DNA of 64,000 nucleotides from Alloascoidea africana (Eukaryota; Ascomycota; Alloascoideomycetes; Alloascoideales; Alloascoideaceae): positions 1 through 64,000 of the forward strand of contig JAKTTT010000043.1 of the NCBI GenBank assembly GCA_030581615.1. Direction: 5' to 3'. A program made the position numbers and the translations under genes. Numbering within the stretch: the first letter of the stretch is position 1; each line of letters starts with the position of its first letter. The notes below the pieces were generated by a model. It searched no databases. It saw only the letters and a list, made by a program, of their open reading frames with translations, and had not been told where the DNA came from. Below, in pieces: positions 35,579 through 47,900 of this stretch.

Positions 35579-36070
35579 GAGAATGAGGAGATCATAATAA
35601 AAGGCGCCAGGTGGTTCAAGTTCTAGGAGAAAGAGACAACACACGCAAAGAGGGTTAAAGATGGAGTTTTGGGGGCAGGCTGGGGAGAGCAGTTACGACA
35701 AAACGAACCAAGCAATTTTTGTGAAATTTGTCAAGCAATTATTTAGTTTTTAGTTTGTTTTTTTATCGCCATCACTGCGAAGCCAGGGCTGGATGGTTTG
35801 ATCTTCTTCTTCTTCAATTCCCAATTCCCAACTGGAACGGGATCTTGACGAAAAAAGCGAGAGATGGCGCGCAGATCTGGCGCGATTGGCATCTCTCTGT
35901 CTTGTTCCCCGTTTATTTAAACGAGGCCACTTTCCGTGTTTCTCCGAGCCGGCCCCGATAATAGAGACTGGCCCCCGTGCTCGTAAAAAAAAGGAAACTG
36001 GGCGGAAAAGTTCGCAACAGCCTTTCCCCTCCCAGCAGCTAAACGGACTCTCAGCGGCCTCCGACACTAT

Positions 36071-36107
36071 CCAGTCCAGCTATCCAGTGCAGCGATAGCT
36101 GGACTGG
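36071..36107. repeat. 14-bp perfect inverted repeat
   Basis: The arms are CCAGTCCAGCTATC (36071-36084) and its exact complement at 36094-36107, with a 9-nt loop. Confidence 0.9.
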
Positions 36108-36126
36108 ACTGGGTTGGGCGGATTGT

Positions 36127-36147
36127 GCGAGAAGCGAGAAGCGAGAA
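36127..36147. repeat. GCGAGAA heptamer x3
   Basis: Three perfect 7-bp copies, 20 bases to the right of the 14-bp hairpin. Confidence 0.9.
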
Positions 36148-36260
36148 GCAAGGACAGCTTCGACTGTAAGCTCCCGCCAAGCCCCATAGAAGAACTATTC
36201 CTGGGAACTGCTGGAGTTGCATACAAAGCCGTTTTCCTCGCGAGTCTGCTGGGTGTTTGC

Positions 36261-36288
36261 TTCTGTGTTCTGTGTTCTGTGTTCTGTG
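36261..36288. repeat. TTCTGTG heptamer x4
   Basis: Four perfect 7-bp copies. Confidence 0.9.
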
Positions 36289-36808
36289 AATGCCCGTAGT
36301 AGCGCTCTATTGTGTCTCGTAGCCAGACTCCACGACCCTGTCCGCACAAGATGCGACGCTCTGGCTGCTTTGTGTCCATACCCATCGCCGCTTTCACCTT
36401 CATCCGCTTCCTTCTCCTGGATCTTCTCCTGGCCGCCCGTCAAAAGTGCCGCCAAAAGCGCCGCCAAAAGCGCGCAGGGCTGTCTGGCAGTCGCACATAG
36501 GCGCGCAAGTAGTGTGAAAATCGATATTTCCTCGGGCCGCTTGGCGAGATGTGTCACTCGGACCGCGGCCTTCTATTTTGTGGTGCAATTGTAATTGGCA
36601 GATTCGGTCCACAGGCCCTTTTTTCCTGGCGGCTGCTCGCTGGAGCTGCTCACTGGAGCTGCTCGCTGGAGCTCTCCTATCTTTCCCCCCAGCGGGTTTG
36701 CTCCAAATGGCGTGACTCCTTTCGTCGCTAATCTGGCTTTAGTTTTGCGTCTTGCTGGAAATACGATCAGTATTAATCACGACTTGAGGAGAAGCCTGTT
36801 TTGCCTTT

Positions 36809-36838
36809 AAAATTGCTTTACATTTTTAAAGCAATTTT
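36809..36838. repeat. 12-bp perfect inverted repeat with T-run
   Basis: AAAATTGCTTTA at 36809-36820 pairs with 36827-36838 across a 6-nt loop, and a T-run follows. It has the shape of a terminator-like or RNA hairpin, but eukaryotic relevance is unclear. Confidence 0.75.
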
Positions 36839-37454
36839 TTGGAATCTCTCGTTTTGATTTTAGTTCTACCTTGTCCTTCTCCGCTTCCTCGGCCATTCCT
36901 CTCAAGACGGCTAAATATCAAACAGCTTCTTATCTTCTTCTTTTCGGACTCCATCTGCCTCTCTCATGACCATGAAACCTCGCTTTTTAATCCTGTCCGA
37001 GAGAGACTGCCCGGTCGTGCCAATCAGCACGCAAAAGACACCTTTCTTCCATGTTCATGTCTGCAAATGCTCTGCTTCCCTCCCCAATTCCTTGTGACCG
37101 CCACCAGCTTTTCGTGCTCACGTCGACATTTTCCATCTTGGGGGTATATGCAAGATGAGGCAACCCCCCGATCGATCGATCCGGCACGCCAGAAACGGAA
37201 ATGCCCTGTTTTAATTTTTCTTTTCATCCTTCACTCTGTAGAAAAGAAAAAGACAAAACTGCTAGAACCCTGTACTTGCTTCGAGCAAAAGGACCAACGG
37301 CCCAATCGAATGGCCCCCAGCAGCATGGCCTGGATCCCAGCTCCGGAATTTTTCACCGCGATGAGAGCCCAGCGGCGGATTTCGCCAGCCAGCCCGCGAG
37401 ATGTGGGGTAGTGGGGAGCTCAGAGAAGGAAAGACCCGGGACGGAGATTCGGAA

Positions 37455-37498
37455 AGATAGCGATAGCTAGCGATAGCTAGCGATAGCTAGCGATAGCG
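37455..37498. repeat. CGATAGCTAG decamer x3 plus partial copies
   Basis: Three perfect 10-bp copies at 37461-37490 with partial units on both sides. The unit contains the palindrome TAGCTA. Confidence 0.9.
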
Positions 37499-39628
37499 AT
37501 GGTGTTTGTTCTGCTTGTTCTCTACACCGCCATTCCACTCGCGGCCGCTTCAACGGAGTCGCACTGTTCTCTCCAGCTCTCGCTGCTCCAGCGCTGCTCC
37601 AGCGCTTAATTCTGCTCAGCTACAAGGCAACCTGAAATTCGTGGGCGTGTAGATAGAGTCCCACTTTGCCTCCCCACCCGGCCTGAAATGTAACATTTCC
37701 CAAGCGCCAGCAAAATCTAGATACATTTGATCCCATCAATCAATCAGTGAAAACCTTTAAACCCTTCTTTTTTGGGTCTTTAGCCTGGTACTGGATTGCA
37801 TTCAGATCTTCTTGTTCTTTCAATCCCCTCTTTCTCCTCTTTTCTCCTCAATATTTTTTTCTAGGGGCAAACTCCTCAAGCACGAGAAAAGACCTCAACA
37901 ATCAGAGTTTTCTCCCACTGGCCTGCGCATCGATCGATGGGCATTGCGTAGGATAGATAAGACTAGCACTGGTCTCGTTTTATCTTACAAAAAATTGTCG
38001 TATTTATCCTGTATTTGCTCCCAATTTTTCCAAAAATTTACAACATATTTCAAAAATAGAGAAACACCGCTTTCCAATTCATTATTCTCAAATGACATCA
38101 ATCTTGTTATCTTCTCTTGTCCAATATATAGCCTTTGAAGAAACAAGTGTAGTTAATCTCATTGCTCGTATTTCTAATCTGTTTGATAAATCAAATACTC
38201 ACAAAAAAACCGAAATTTCCCCTCAAACCTTGCAAAAACAATCCAGAAAATTGCGCTTTACTTCTTTTTGTCTCCAAATGAGAATAATATATCTGAAACT
38301 GATTATGCCTTTGTTTGCAAAATAGAATCCTGTGCACTTTTCAACAAATTCAAAGACATGTGTACAAAAAGATTTTTCTTTTTTTTTTCTTCCTTTCTAA
38401 TTTTGCCTTGTTTAATTTTGCAGTTGAAATAACAGACAATTATTATTGTTCCAGGTAGCTTAGGAGGTGAGCACGGATAAGAGGCAGTTTCGGGTGGTTT
38501 TTTTGAAGTAAGCTGATATCAGAAAGTTGCCAACAATTAGAAACTTGCGCTTGCGGAGCTTCTGGTGCCATGAAAGCTCGTTCTAAATGTGTATTTTGGT
38601 TTTCCCCCAACTCCATTACAACAAATTGTCAAATTGTGAGTTTTTGTTGGTTGGAGCAGATACTTTTCCATTAGAGTGGGTAGTAAATGTAATTTGCTTG
38701 CTAACAACAGAACAAAATCTTGAGAATAGAATTACACCAAACACTTAAGACACTTGTTAGTTTGTACAATCTGTTCTATACATCTTCACACTCGATAAAA
38801 AATGAGACCTATACGATAACCAAAAAAATGTATGTCATTTTCACCAAAAAGATACAGCTTTACTCAAACCATCTCAGCTTAGACAAACTGTCCTATTAAA
38901 CTATATCTAGCTCCAAACAAAACGATTAAAATTAGTTGTGTTTTCTTAGAAAGAATCCGAGTCTCACAGACGAAATACAGTTTCTCTTGTTCAAAATGAT
39001 TGACGAAAGTTTCTATTTCATCAAAAAACCTTTGCCGGTCTTTCCCCCTTCCCTCATCACCAAAATGTTTTTACACCTTCTCATAATAAAAGTATCCGTA
39101 TCATCCGACAAAGAGTATAATTCTTCAGTTCAACGCTTCTGGTTTTATATATTCGATCGGATATCTCTCGATGGAGTCTTTTCATAACCACAATGCACCA
39201 TGTTGATCAATTAGAACATATTGGGCACAACATACGCACAATTCCCACACACTTGATCATCCTTTCTCATCTTGGTAGTCTATTGTCCTTTGATTGATTA
39301 CACTAACCATGACAACGAATAACAATCAACTCTGGCCATAAAACTCTGGCCAATACACATTCAAAACCTAAAATGTAAACGCTCAACCCGTCATCGTCTA
39401 ATCCGCGAATCCTCATTTGTCTAACCGCCCAGCCTGCGGGGAGAAACAGCCATACTCAACCTTATCTAAATCAAATGAACAACCAAATAGGACATGCTGA
39501 CCATTTATTCATTCTAGCAAAAACTTACAGATATACAAACAAGGTAAAGAAAAACATTCACAGAAAAGTAACACCAAAACAAAAAATTTCATAATCATTA
39601 AAAAGAAGCCCCCGTAAGCGCTCTACTG

Positions 39629-40732
39629 CTAATCGTACACAATAGCAGCTATGCCATTTGTACCAACAAGAAAGTCACGACAGTGACTCTTAGGCACCCA
39701 GTCTTCACTCTCTGCATCAATGTAACTCGATCGGTGATGGGATTGTTGATGTGATTCCTCGTTGATCGTGACAACAGCTTTTTGCCAAACCCAAGGCGTA
39801 TCTGATCGCAAGGGGCAAAGATATCCTTTCATTTTGGATTCAAATTGTGATGCATCCTGTATTTCTTCAACATAACTAGATTCATTTATCGTTTGGGTTT
39901 TTGTCGTGCAACCACAATTTCTCCTCGTGTCTATCGCATTTCCAGTTGGCGGCTTGAGAGACACAAACTGATGATCATCACTAACGCTTGACCGTTGTTG
40001 TGCATATGCTTCTGGAATATTCCTCTCAGAGGAAGATGTTGAACTGGATCTAGGACGAAGTGAAATGGTCCTTTGCCTAGGTTCCTCTCTCAGCTCCAAA
40101 GGCAATGAAATGTCTCGTCCCATGCACAATAGAGTATACCACTGAACCATACTCTCTAAAGTTTCAAATTCCAAAAGTATCTGTTCCAGTTCGATCCTTA
40201 ATCTCAAAACAAATTGCTTTTTATCATAGTCATCGGCTATTCCTATTTGTGCCCTTTGTAACGTGTAACTTTTTTCTAATCTTTTTGTGTAACTAATATT
40301 CCCTATTTTCAGTTGTTCGTCTTGATTTTGATTGTAAAGTGTGAGCATAGAATCCATTGATGAAGTGCTGTTCCTATCTCCAGGGCTTGGCGCCCAGAAA
40401 CCGGAAAGAATTCTACTGTTTGTCTCCTTCAACCTATAGAACAGCAGTTGAGTGTTGTTCAGCTCCACAAGAACCCTTTTCCATTTTCTGTCGCTTGACG
40501 GTTGAAACGGTGTTACCTGCTCAATCTTTCGCTCCAAAATGGCTGAATGTAAGACTGAAGTGCGATAAGCTGGCGGTTCCTCCAGAGTAGGAGATGACAG
40601 TTTTGAGAAAGGCTTGGTTTCAGACCTATGAGTAGAATCATGGGCGCTACTTAAAGAGAATGCAGAAGGCATCGGTTTGTAAAGAACTTTTTGAATTGTG
40701 AAGGATAAATCAGACCCTGGAATAGATCCCAT
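39629..40732 (-). CDS. PH-domain protein (YHR131C/YNL144C type)
   Basis: This is a 367-residue protein with one pleckstrin-homology domain at about 63-208, matching the fungal family of yeast YHR131C and YNL144C. The strands KWKRVLVELNNTQLLFYRL and TLQRAQIGIADDYDKKQFVLRL and the C-terminal helix LESMVQWYTLLCMGRDISL with its conserved Trp are visible. An insertion (about 110-150) separates the early strands. After the domain come a Ser/Arg-rich linker and a short conserved tail (VPKSHCRDFLVGTNGIAAIVYD). Phosphoinositide or membrane binding is likely from the domain; the biological role is unknown. A TATA-like run ends only 12 bases before this ATG, so translation may begin at M21 (MPSAFSLSS, 40672). 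Confidence 0.85.
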   Translation of the reverse strand: MGSIPGSDLSFTIQKVLYKPMPSAFSLSSAHDSTHRSETKPFSKLSSPTLEEPPAYRTSVLHSAILERKIEQVTPFQPSSDRKWKRVLVELNNTQLLFYRLKETNSRILSGFWAPSPGDRNSTSSMDSMLTLYNQNQDEQLKIGNISYTKRLEKSYTLQRAQIGIADDYDKKQFVLRLRIELEQILLEFETLESMVQWYTLLCMGRDISLPLELREEPRQRTISLRPRSSSTSSSERNIPEAYAQQRSSVSDDHQFVSLKPPTGNAIDTRRNCGCTTKTQTINESSYVEEIQDASQFESKMKGYLCPLRSDTPWVWQKAVVTINEESHQQSHHRSSYIDAESEDWVPKSHCRDFLVGTNGIAAIVYD

Positions 40733-41971
40733 AGCAGGACCCCCATATATATATATTTATACAGTGTTGTTTATAGATGACGTTCCTGTCCGGATTGTGT
40801 TCCGAGTGGATTTAAGGCCAGAAATGCTAAAGTTTACGACCAACTGTGGTGCATCACCGAGTGCGAGGAAAGGCTGATCAGAAGAATCATGCTCCATTTT
40901 TTTGTTCTCTTTGCCGCGCGCTTTTGATTTTTGATCTCGTCCCAGGTCACCATCCAGCTCGGGTCAGTTCGAAACCAGCCCGCTTAGTTTAGTCCTGGCT
41001 ACATTACAAACAGACTCGGATCGAGAGCAACTTCCCCTAGGTCATTGTTGTCATCTCTAGGAACTGGAATTGAGTATCAAGTTGTGCATTTTGTTCCACC
41101 ACCCTTGTTTTATGGATTAGCGATCTGAACATTTGGCATTCCCCTCCTCAACACACACACAAGACAAGCTCTTTTACTAAAGCATAGAATAACTAAGTTG
41201 ATCCATATCCCCTTTCCTTCCGAGCTACTAAAGCCCTTTGCGGACATTTTTTTAAAAAAAGAAGCAAAAAAATAAAGGCGCGGGTAGCGGGAATTTGAGT
41301 ATTTTCTTTTCCTTCCCTGTCCCCACTAGCTCGAAAACCATCCCGCAAGAACCGGTTGAACAATAATGATCCAAGTGTGTAATCTCACCAAGAAAAAAAG
41401 CTAACAGAATGATGACGACGCTGCCAAGAGTGAGCGTGTGTTAAATTCATTGACTTATCGCAGTTTCACCGATTGCTTGGGGGTTTTAACCACATCTCAA
41501 CGGTTCTCCGCAAAGTGTATCTATCACGTGTATATTCTGAATATGATAACGTTCTTATCGCTTTCCGCGCTAGTTTTCTATTGTTTCTGAAAAATGCCTC
41601 CACTTTTCCCTTTTCCTTTAGTATAGACCTATAGTTTGGGCAAATATGAGAGAGGTAGAGCCTCATAAGGCCTCTTCAAGTTTCCAGAATACAATACCAT
41701 GGTTCAAAAAGACCGGCCCTGAGCCCATCCTCCTTTGTAAACTTAAAAACTATAAAAACACTATGCAATTTTATAATAGTCGTATCCTAAATATTTGCCA
41801 AGTCATCTAGGAACTGGGCGTTTGGTTTGGGAACATCGCCGCACACTTAAGTTTATACTTGAGAGAGATGTTAACCTCTATTCTAAATTCCTTGAATTAA
41901 CTCTCAAATAAGGTGTTCTCTTTCGGTTAAACGGAAAAAAAAAAAAGCCATAACATTCGCCTTATTCTTTG
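40733..41971. other. Intergenic region, PH-domain gene and MMS22
   Basis: About 1.2 kb with no supportable gene. It contains the PH-domain promoter and the MMS22 3' region. Confidence 0.55.
40745..40761 (-). promoter_or_regulatory. TATA-like element before the PH-domain gene
   Basis: TATAAATATATATATAT on the minus strand ends 12 bases before the first ATG of the PH-domain gene, unusually close for a yeast TATA box. Confidence 0.45.
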
Positions 41972-44900
41972 TTATATGAATGATTCAAGATAGATTTTGG
42001 TAGCCGTTGCAATTCCCGGGATTTCACAAGTGGGCACTTCAATCAGTTCCATATTCATTAATCTTGGCCTTATTATATCGACAATGACATCGCTGGCAAC
42101 TTCGCCCTCTCTGTACCTTGGCTCTGTGACCACTGGCTGTTGAGAGCACAATTCCGGAAGTGACGAGCCGATAAGAGCTGCGGTTTCTTTGTACGCTTCA
42201 ATATCATTCTCATCTAAACCAATCCAACTGTTAGTCCCCTTAAATCTCCAAAAAAATAATAAACCACACTTGTAACTTACCCAGAAAATATCGGGTGACC
42301 TCAATTAACTTGTATAACGCCCCAATCATGATGACTTCAAACACACCCATTATGGGATTAAGACTCTCCAAGATGCAATAGTAAAGAGAAGTGACCACAG
42401 TTCTGAGACATGAGATATCGGCTGCCTCAACATTTCTTTGGGCTTCAAAGTACTCCGTTACAACAGTTATCAACGGGGGAAAGAGAATCCAAGCTGTCTG
42501 TATTTCTTTTGTGAGTTTAGCAGCGCTAATTATCAAAAGACAGAGTGAGTATATGCGAGATTCACTCTTGTGTTCTTTGGCTGCTACCACTACTCTTGCT
42601 GCTCCAGTTGCCACAGGATGAAATCTGGATACAGAAGAATCAACACAATATATTTCCCCAATTGCCTTTATAAACTCTTCGCCCATATCTTCTCTAAGTG
42701 ATTCGAGCAAAAAATCCTGGAGTAACCCCAAAAGCTGGAAGACAGAGCCACGATCCGTCTCTGATGATGTTTTGGAGAGCGACTTCCGTAATGCTGTTTT
42801 TATCCTTTGGCTCATTGGAACATTTACACCGAAACAATTTGTTATAGGAATTGAGTCAATGTTTAATTCCTGAATAAGCCATTCCATGTTTTTGTTAGAT
42901 GCAACAAGCGACCTGCAACTATCGTTCAGTGATGCCACTAGCAACTTAGCTGTTTTTGCAGATATTGTTGTCCTCTCCTTCAGTTTGAAGATTAGAATTT
43001 ACGACTGATTCAACTGCCACGGATGAATACTTACAACATGTGTCCTCAGAGAGGCTAAAAAAACCTCTGTCAGATTTTTAGCCTGTCCCCTTTCAATGTA
43101 CGCATTATCAACACAGAAACCAAGGTTCTCAAGAAGATCTAGAAACAGCGACAAAAACTTGTTAGGTTCATAAGCAATTTAATCAAAAACCAGTCATTCT
43201 CATACCTTTAACAAATTCCCATCTCTGAACTCTAAAAGAAATAATATTCCCCATCGCAGAAGAAACTCTTTCATTAAAAGTGAACAACATTGAGCCATTA
43301 TTGTCCAGTTTCATAATGTTCATGATTAAAACGTAAAGGGTATCAATACTCATAGCATCTGTGTCTGTCAGATGCTTGAATATATATTTTAGAAATTCTT
43401 CTTTCTCGCTTTGGTAAAACTCGGGCGATTCTTTGATGATACCCACCAAAAGGTCCATCTCGAGATCATAAGTTCGAGGACTGTTCTTCCAATCCCAATA
43501 CAAAATTCTGTCCCAGCTCTATAAATAAAAATAGTGTTAGTCATAGTTGTGTGGCTCATTTCCCATAGCAGTTACTTGCCTTCGCTCCATATATCACCAA
43601 AATAACAGTTGTATCAAACCATAGTTTAAAGAGTTCTTTCCTGAGATCAAACTCCAACTCTTTATCATCTTCAGAAGATGCAACTCGGGTCAGCAGCTCA
43701 GCTGACAATATCGGAAGCGATTCTTTTACCGCTGCTTTAAACTCTGACTTGAGCGTTCGCAGAAACCGGAGAGAGTATAAGAATGACCGAATACAATTGA
43801 GCACAATAGGCAGCATATTTGAAGGTAGATTCAAACAGTTGCTCCGTACAACTATGTGTCGCGATATTAGCAATTTGAACAAAACATATAGATTACTTTC
43901 CAAACTTACCGATAAGAATCAATGAGCAAATTTCTGGAGACATTGTCTCATTGATAATATAAGACAATCCTGTAAAGTCTCGAAAAGCCTGTTTGAAAAA
44001 AAGAGCATATTGTCCTAGTCCAGCTTTATCCGCAGCGGTAAGAGACGTGACACCATTTGTCTTGGTTACTGCAAGCAATGAAATGTACTCAAAACAAGAA
44101 CTTTTCAACAATTGCTCGCAAAGCTGTACGGGCTTCCTAATAGATTTACCTGATTCCAATTGTAACCTAATCAATGCCAACATGGAATAGACATTGATAT
44201 ACCGAAGCTTCAGATTTTTGGTTTTTATCTCGTTCATCATATTTTCGACTTGAGTCTCAATTATTTCCTGGTCAGTGAAAGCAGAAAGTGTAAAGAGAAT
44301 GCAATATCTATTGATGACAACTTCCGCCAGTTTGTTGGAATCAGAACCAGAAAATACTGTTTTTGGAATCATCCTACTAACAAGCTTTGCTGCTCTCTGT
44401 TTTGCCCTTTGATCTGTTTGGTACTCTTTCAAAACCATAACAGCCAGTTTCAAGAAAATTGTAAGCGAGGTTTCCTGGTTTGAAATCAGCTCGACGGTTT
44501 GTCCTGGATAAATCATAGCGCTTGGTTCTAAGAATTTTGTAAGATAATTTAGACTTGTCCGTAGCTTTCTGACATGCTCTGCATTCTCATAGTTTGTGAC
44601 TTTTGCAAAATACTCGTTTATTGGGTACAAGATCTTCAAACTCATAGGCCACTTGAATTCAGTAATCAGCCTCATCACATTCACCAGCGTTGGCTTTAAA
44701 AAATGCGAGTATTCAGCTCGTGGCCCACGGAGCAGAACGTTCAAAGCAGATCCCACCCAATCCCAGTTTTCCAACACCTTAAAGGCAGAATAATAAGCAC
44801 AGGTAAACAGGAATAACGCTGACCAAGACCGCTCAAAATCATCCAAACTTTGTGTCTCCAAAATAGGAATTGACAAGATAGAGTTAACAGCGGGCCAGAA

Positions 44901-47900
44901 TCCCATATAACAATCCAGGTCTAACAGAGCCCTAACAGTGAAGAGGCTTTCGAAAAGTCTTGTCAATTTAGGCTCTCCATAACCATATTCAAGCAAATGT
45001 AAATTATTCAAAGTCTGGCGCTGATGCTGGAGGAAAAACATCTGGATAAGTAGTTTTCCCGTAGAGTTGACCATTCCCCGAAGTTTTCTGCTCAGTGTTC
45101 TACTGTTTGCGCCCTTCTCAAGAAGAACAGTAACACAGTGCATACAAACTGCAGAAAATGAAGTGCTGATTGCAAAAAGCTCCGGATTAGTAGTATTAAT
45201 ATACTTTGCTAGCATATGCGAAAAAGTATTCAGTTGAACTACAAGTTGCTTGAGATATCCCAAATTTGGTGAAAGGCCATTCGTCAAAGTATCACAAAGT
45301 TGGCACCAGAACTCATAGATTTCAACTTGTAAACCGAGATTACTTCCAAAAGTGTGTTGTTGCCCGTTGTCTGCTAAATAGTTTATTACTTTTGAGACAC
45401 AAGCATTCACACACTCAATAGTGCTCGAATCGACCATAACAGTGCTCATGTGCAGCCCAAAGAAAAATCTGGTTGAAATGTCCGTTCTCTTGCTGGCCCT
45501 TTCATCTTCTTCTGAACTGGTGCTTAACAACGTAGCAAACGTTGAACTATGGACAAAACTGTTGGTAGGAAAAGAATACTCTCCTTTGAAGTAGAATACT
45601 GAAGATTTCGAGGGCTCATCATCAATTGCAATTTCAAAACCGCCATCTGTTTCTTCGATTCTTTCCTGTACTTTATTTTCCTCATTTTCAAGGTAATTTG
45701 ATATTGTGCCTTGCTTGCGAATCTTCCTTTTTCTTACTGTCTTTACCGCTATGGGTGTTTTTGTTACCACAGGATCAGGACCTATTTGCTTCTTCTGAAT
45801 GATAGCATAGTCCCCACTTAAAGTCTCAACATCTGTTGTATAAACACGAGGAGTATTGAGCGGTTCAAAATACTTGTTCATGAAGTTTTTGTTGCCTTTG
45901 GCAGGAAATTGTTTTTTCTGCAAATTTGGATGAGCAATGCTTTTCTCTCTGGAAGGTGACGTTGGGAAAGAATTCCTTTCAACAGTTTTGCCTCTTCCTG
46001 AACCTGGAACACGAAGAAACAATCTATTCTCTTTTGTTTTTGATTTTTTTGTTTCACTTGCATTTGCGCTTGGTGATTTTTTGGCTTTTGAACCTCGCTT
46101 CGCCACTCTTGAAAAAAACTTGGCCAGTTCACTTGATACCATCGTGTCGTCATCGTCAGGCAAATCAAGATCATCTATAGTCAGTCTATTCTTGGACTTT
46201 CCGACTCTGTATACTGGTGCACGTTCTTTTCTTCTGGTGGTTGGTAGTCTAGTTTGTGATAAACCTCCACCATAACCAGAAGGTCTTGCAATTGTCCTTT
46301 TTGCAGTGGCTCTCTGCTTTTTCCGTGTTTTGTTTTTTCTTGCAGAATTCGAGGATTTAGGAGCCTTTTTCGATTTACCTCTCGTTCGAGACCCGTAGTA
46401 CATTCTATCAACATGTTCATTAGGATCTTCTTCACATTCAAGGCCGTCATCATATGCATTCAAATTTCCAGTTTGATCATCCATATCAATCACATCAACA
46501 TCTCCAATCTCCCTTGCATCCTTTAACCAGTATGGTTCAGAAGAATTAGATGATGAAACGTTGTCTTTGGACTTTGCAGGCTTTCTAATTGCCAAACCTT
46601 TTCTTCTTGTCTGTGGACTGGCAGTAGAGTTTCGAGACTCCAAGTGCCTTTTATTCTTGTAATAATCGTACTTCTCTGTATCCACGTCGCCATCTTCATT
46701 ATATATGGGTGTATGAGATCTGCCCATCCCCATAGAATTGTTATGATTAATCAACCCCGGACCATTCGCGTTTTCTTCCTCTTCATCATCCTCGTCTTCT
46801 TCGTCTTCTTCGTCTTCTTCTTCGTTATTCTCTTCAGGATCTGGATTGTCATCTCCTGAGGAGTAATAATCCACGTCAGAAGCATCTTCATTGTCCTTAG
46901 GATCATCCCTTACTCCTTTAATAAATTTCCCGACCTTCACGTTTGTTTCCAAAATGGGTTTCATTTCTTCCAAAAGTTCATGATCTAAATTCATCCCATG
47001 GCTCTCAATGATGCGTACAGCTTTCGATGCCACAACTGGGAACTTTTTCAAACCTCTGACAAAATCGTTCAGATCGCCTATTTGAGAGACTTCGAGAGGC
47101 GCCCCGTGGGAGTAGAAAAGATGGACAAGAGCATCCAGAAGATAAGGATGTTTCTGGAGCTCTGTTCTTGAACGGATGGACCTTCTGCTTCGTCGCAGAA
47201 ATACAGTGTTGCCTTCAAACCCAACGGTAGATGATCTGGATGTTTGGTCAGTTAATCCGGAGGGAACTTCAGCAGTGTCATGAGGTACTGGGAAATGATC
47301 TGGAGCCGCAGGAGACGGGGAAGGCGACAAAGAAGGTGGTTGAATAGGCGAGACGGATGAAAACTGCGGTAATTGCGAGCTACCTTGAATATTGGTCTCT
47401 GCATTTTCCACTAGATGCTGAGGAATTGTGTCATGGCTCGCAACCTCCCCACTCGACACTTCTGTCGTTTCTGTGGGGGCCATCTCTGTTATCTGTTGAT
47501 CTTGATCCGTTGACTCATTTCCAATTGTATGATCTGGAGGTTCCCCCGTATTTAACTCTTCCCCTTGGCTTTGCCCTTCATTCAGAGCCCTTGAAATGAT
47601 CAGATCATCAAAATTCGTTGAAATTCCGCGCGTCTCGTCCAACTCAGTTTCTTGTAAGCCTTCGTTTCCAACATTCAGATCTTCTTCTATTTGACTATCT
47701 GGAACTATAACGGCAAAAGGGCCTGGAGTATCATTTTCATGAATATTGTTGGCGATAGTGTCTGCATTATCACTATTCTCATTGCTTGAATCTTGCACAT
47801 TTCTGGCAATACTCTGAGAAGGTAAAGAAACAGCGGTATTTGTCCCCCTGCTCTTTATTGTCTCTTTGTACACCGAGTACGGGCGTATTTGGACATCGTT

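Larger units (their letters stand above)
32823..39628. other. 6.8-kb gene desert with hairpins and tandem repeats
   Basis: No gene could be supported on either strand between the 5' end of the CTH2-like gene and the 3' end of the PH-domain gene. The longest open frames (about 206 codons at 34701 and 190 at 36839) are repeat-driven, lack domains and have no plausible splice extension. The left 4.7 kb is GC-richer and full of short tandem repeats and inverted repeats (separate entries); the right part, from about 37.9 kb, is AT-rich. It could be an extended promoter of the CTH2-like gene, a non-coding RNA locus, a replication origin or a centromere-related region. The sequence alone does not decide. 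Confidence 0.6.

Noticed and set aside
36839-37411. 190-codon plus-strand open frame
   Set aside because: Composition looks non-coding and no family similarity is seen; probably chance.
40955-40990. TTCGAAACC-like tRNA B-box
   Set aside because: The flanking bases do not form a T-arm and there is no A-box or acceptor stem; no tRNA found.
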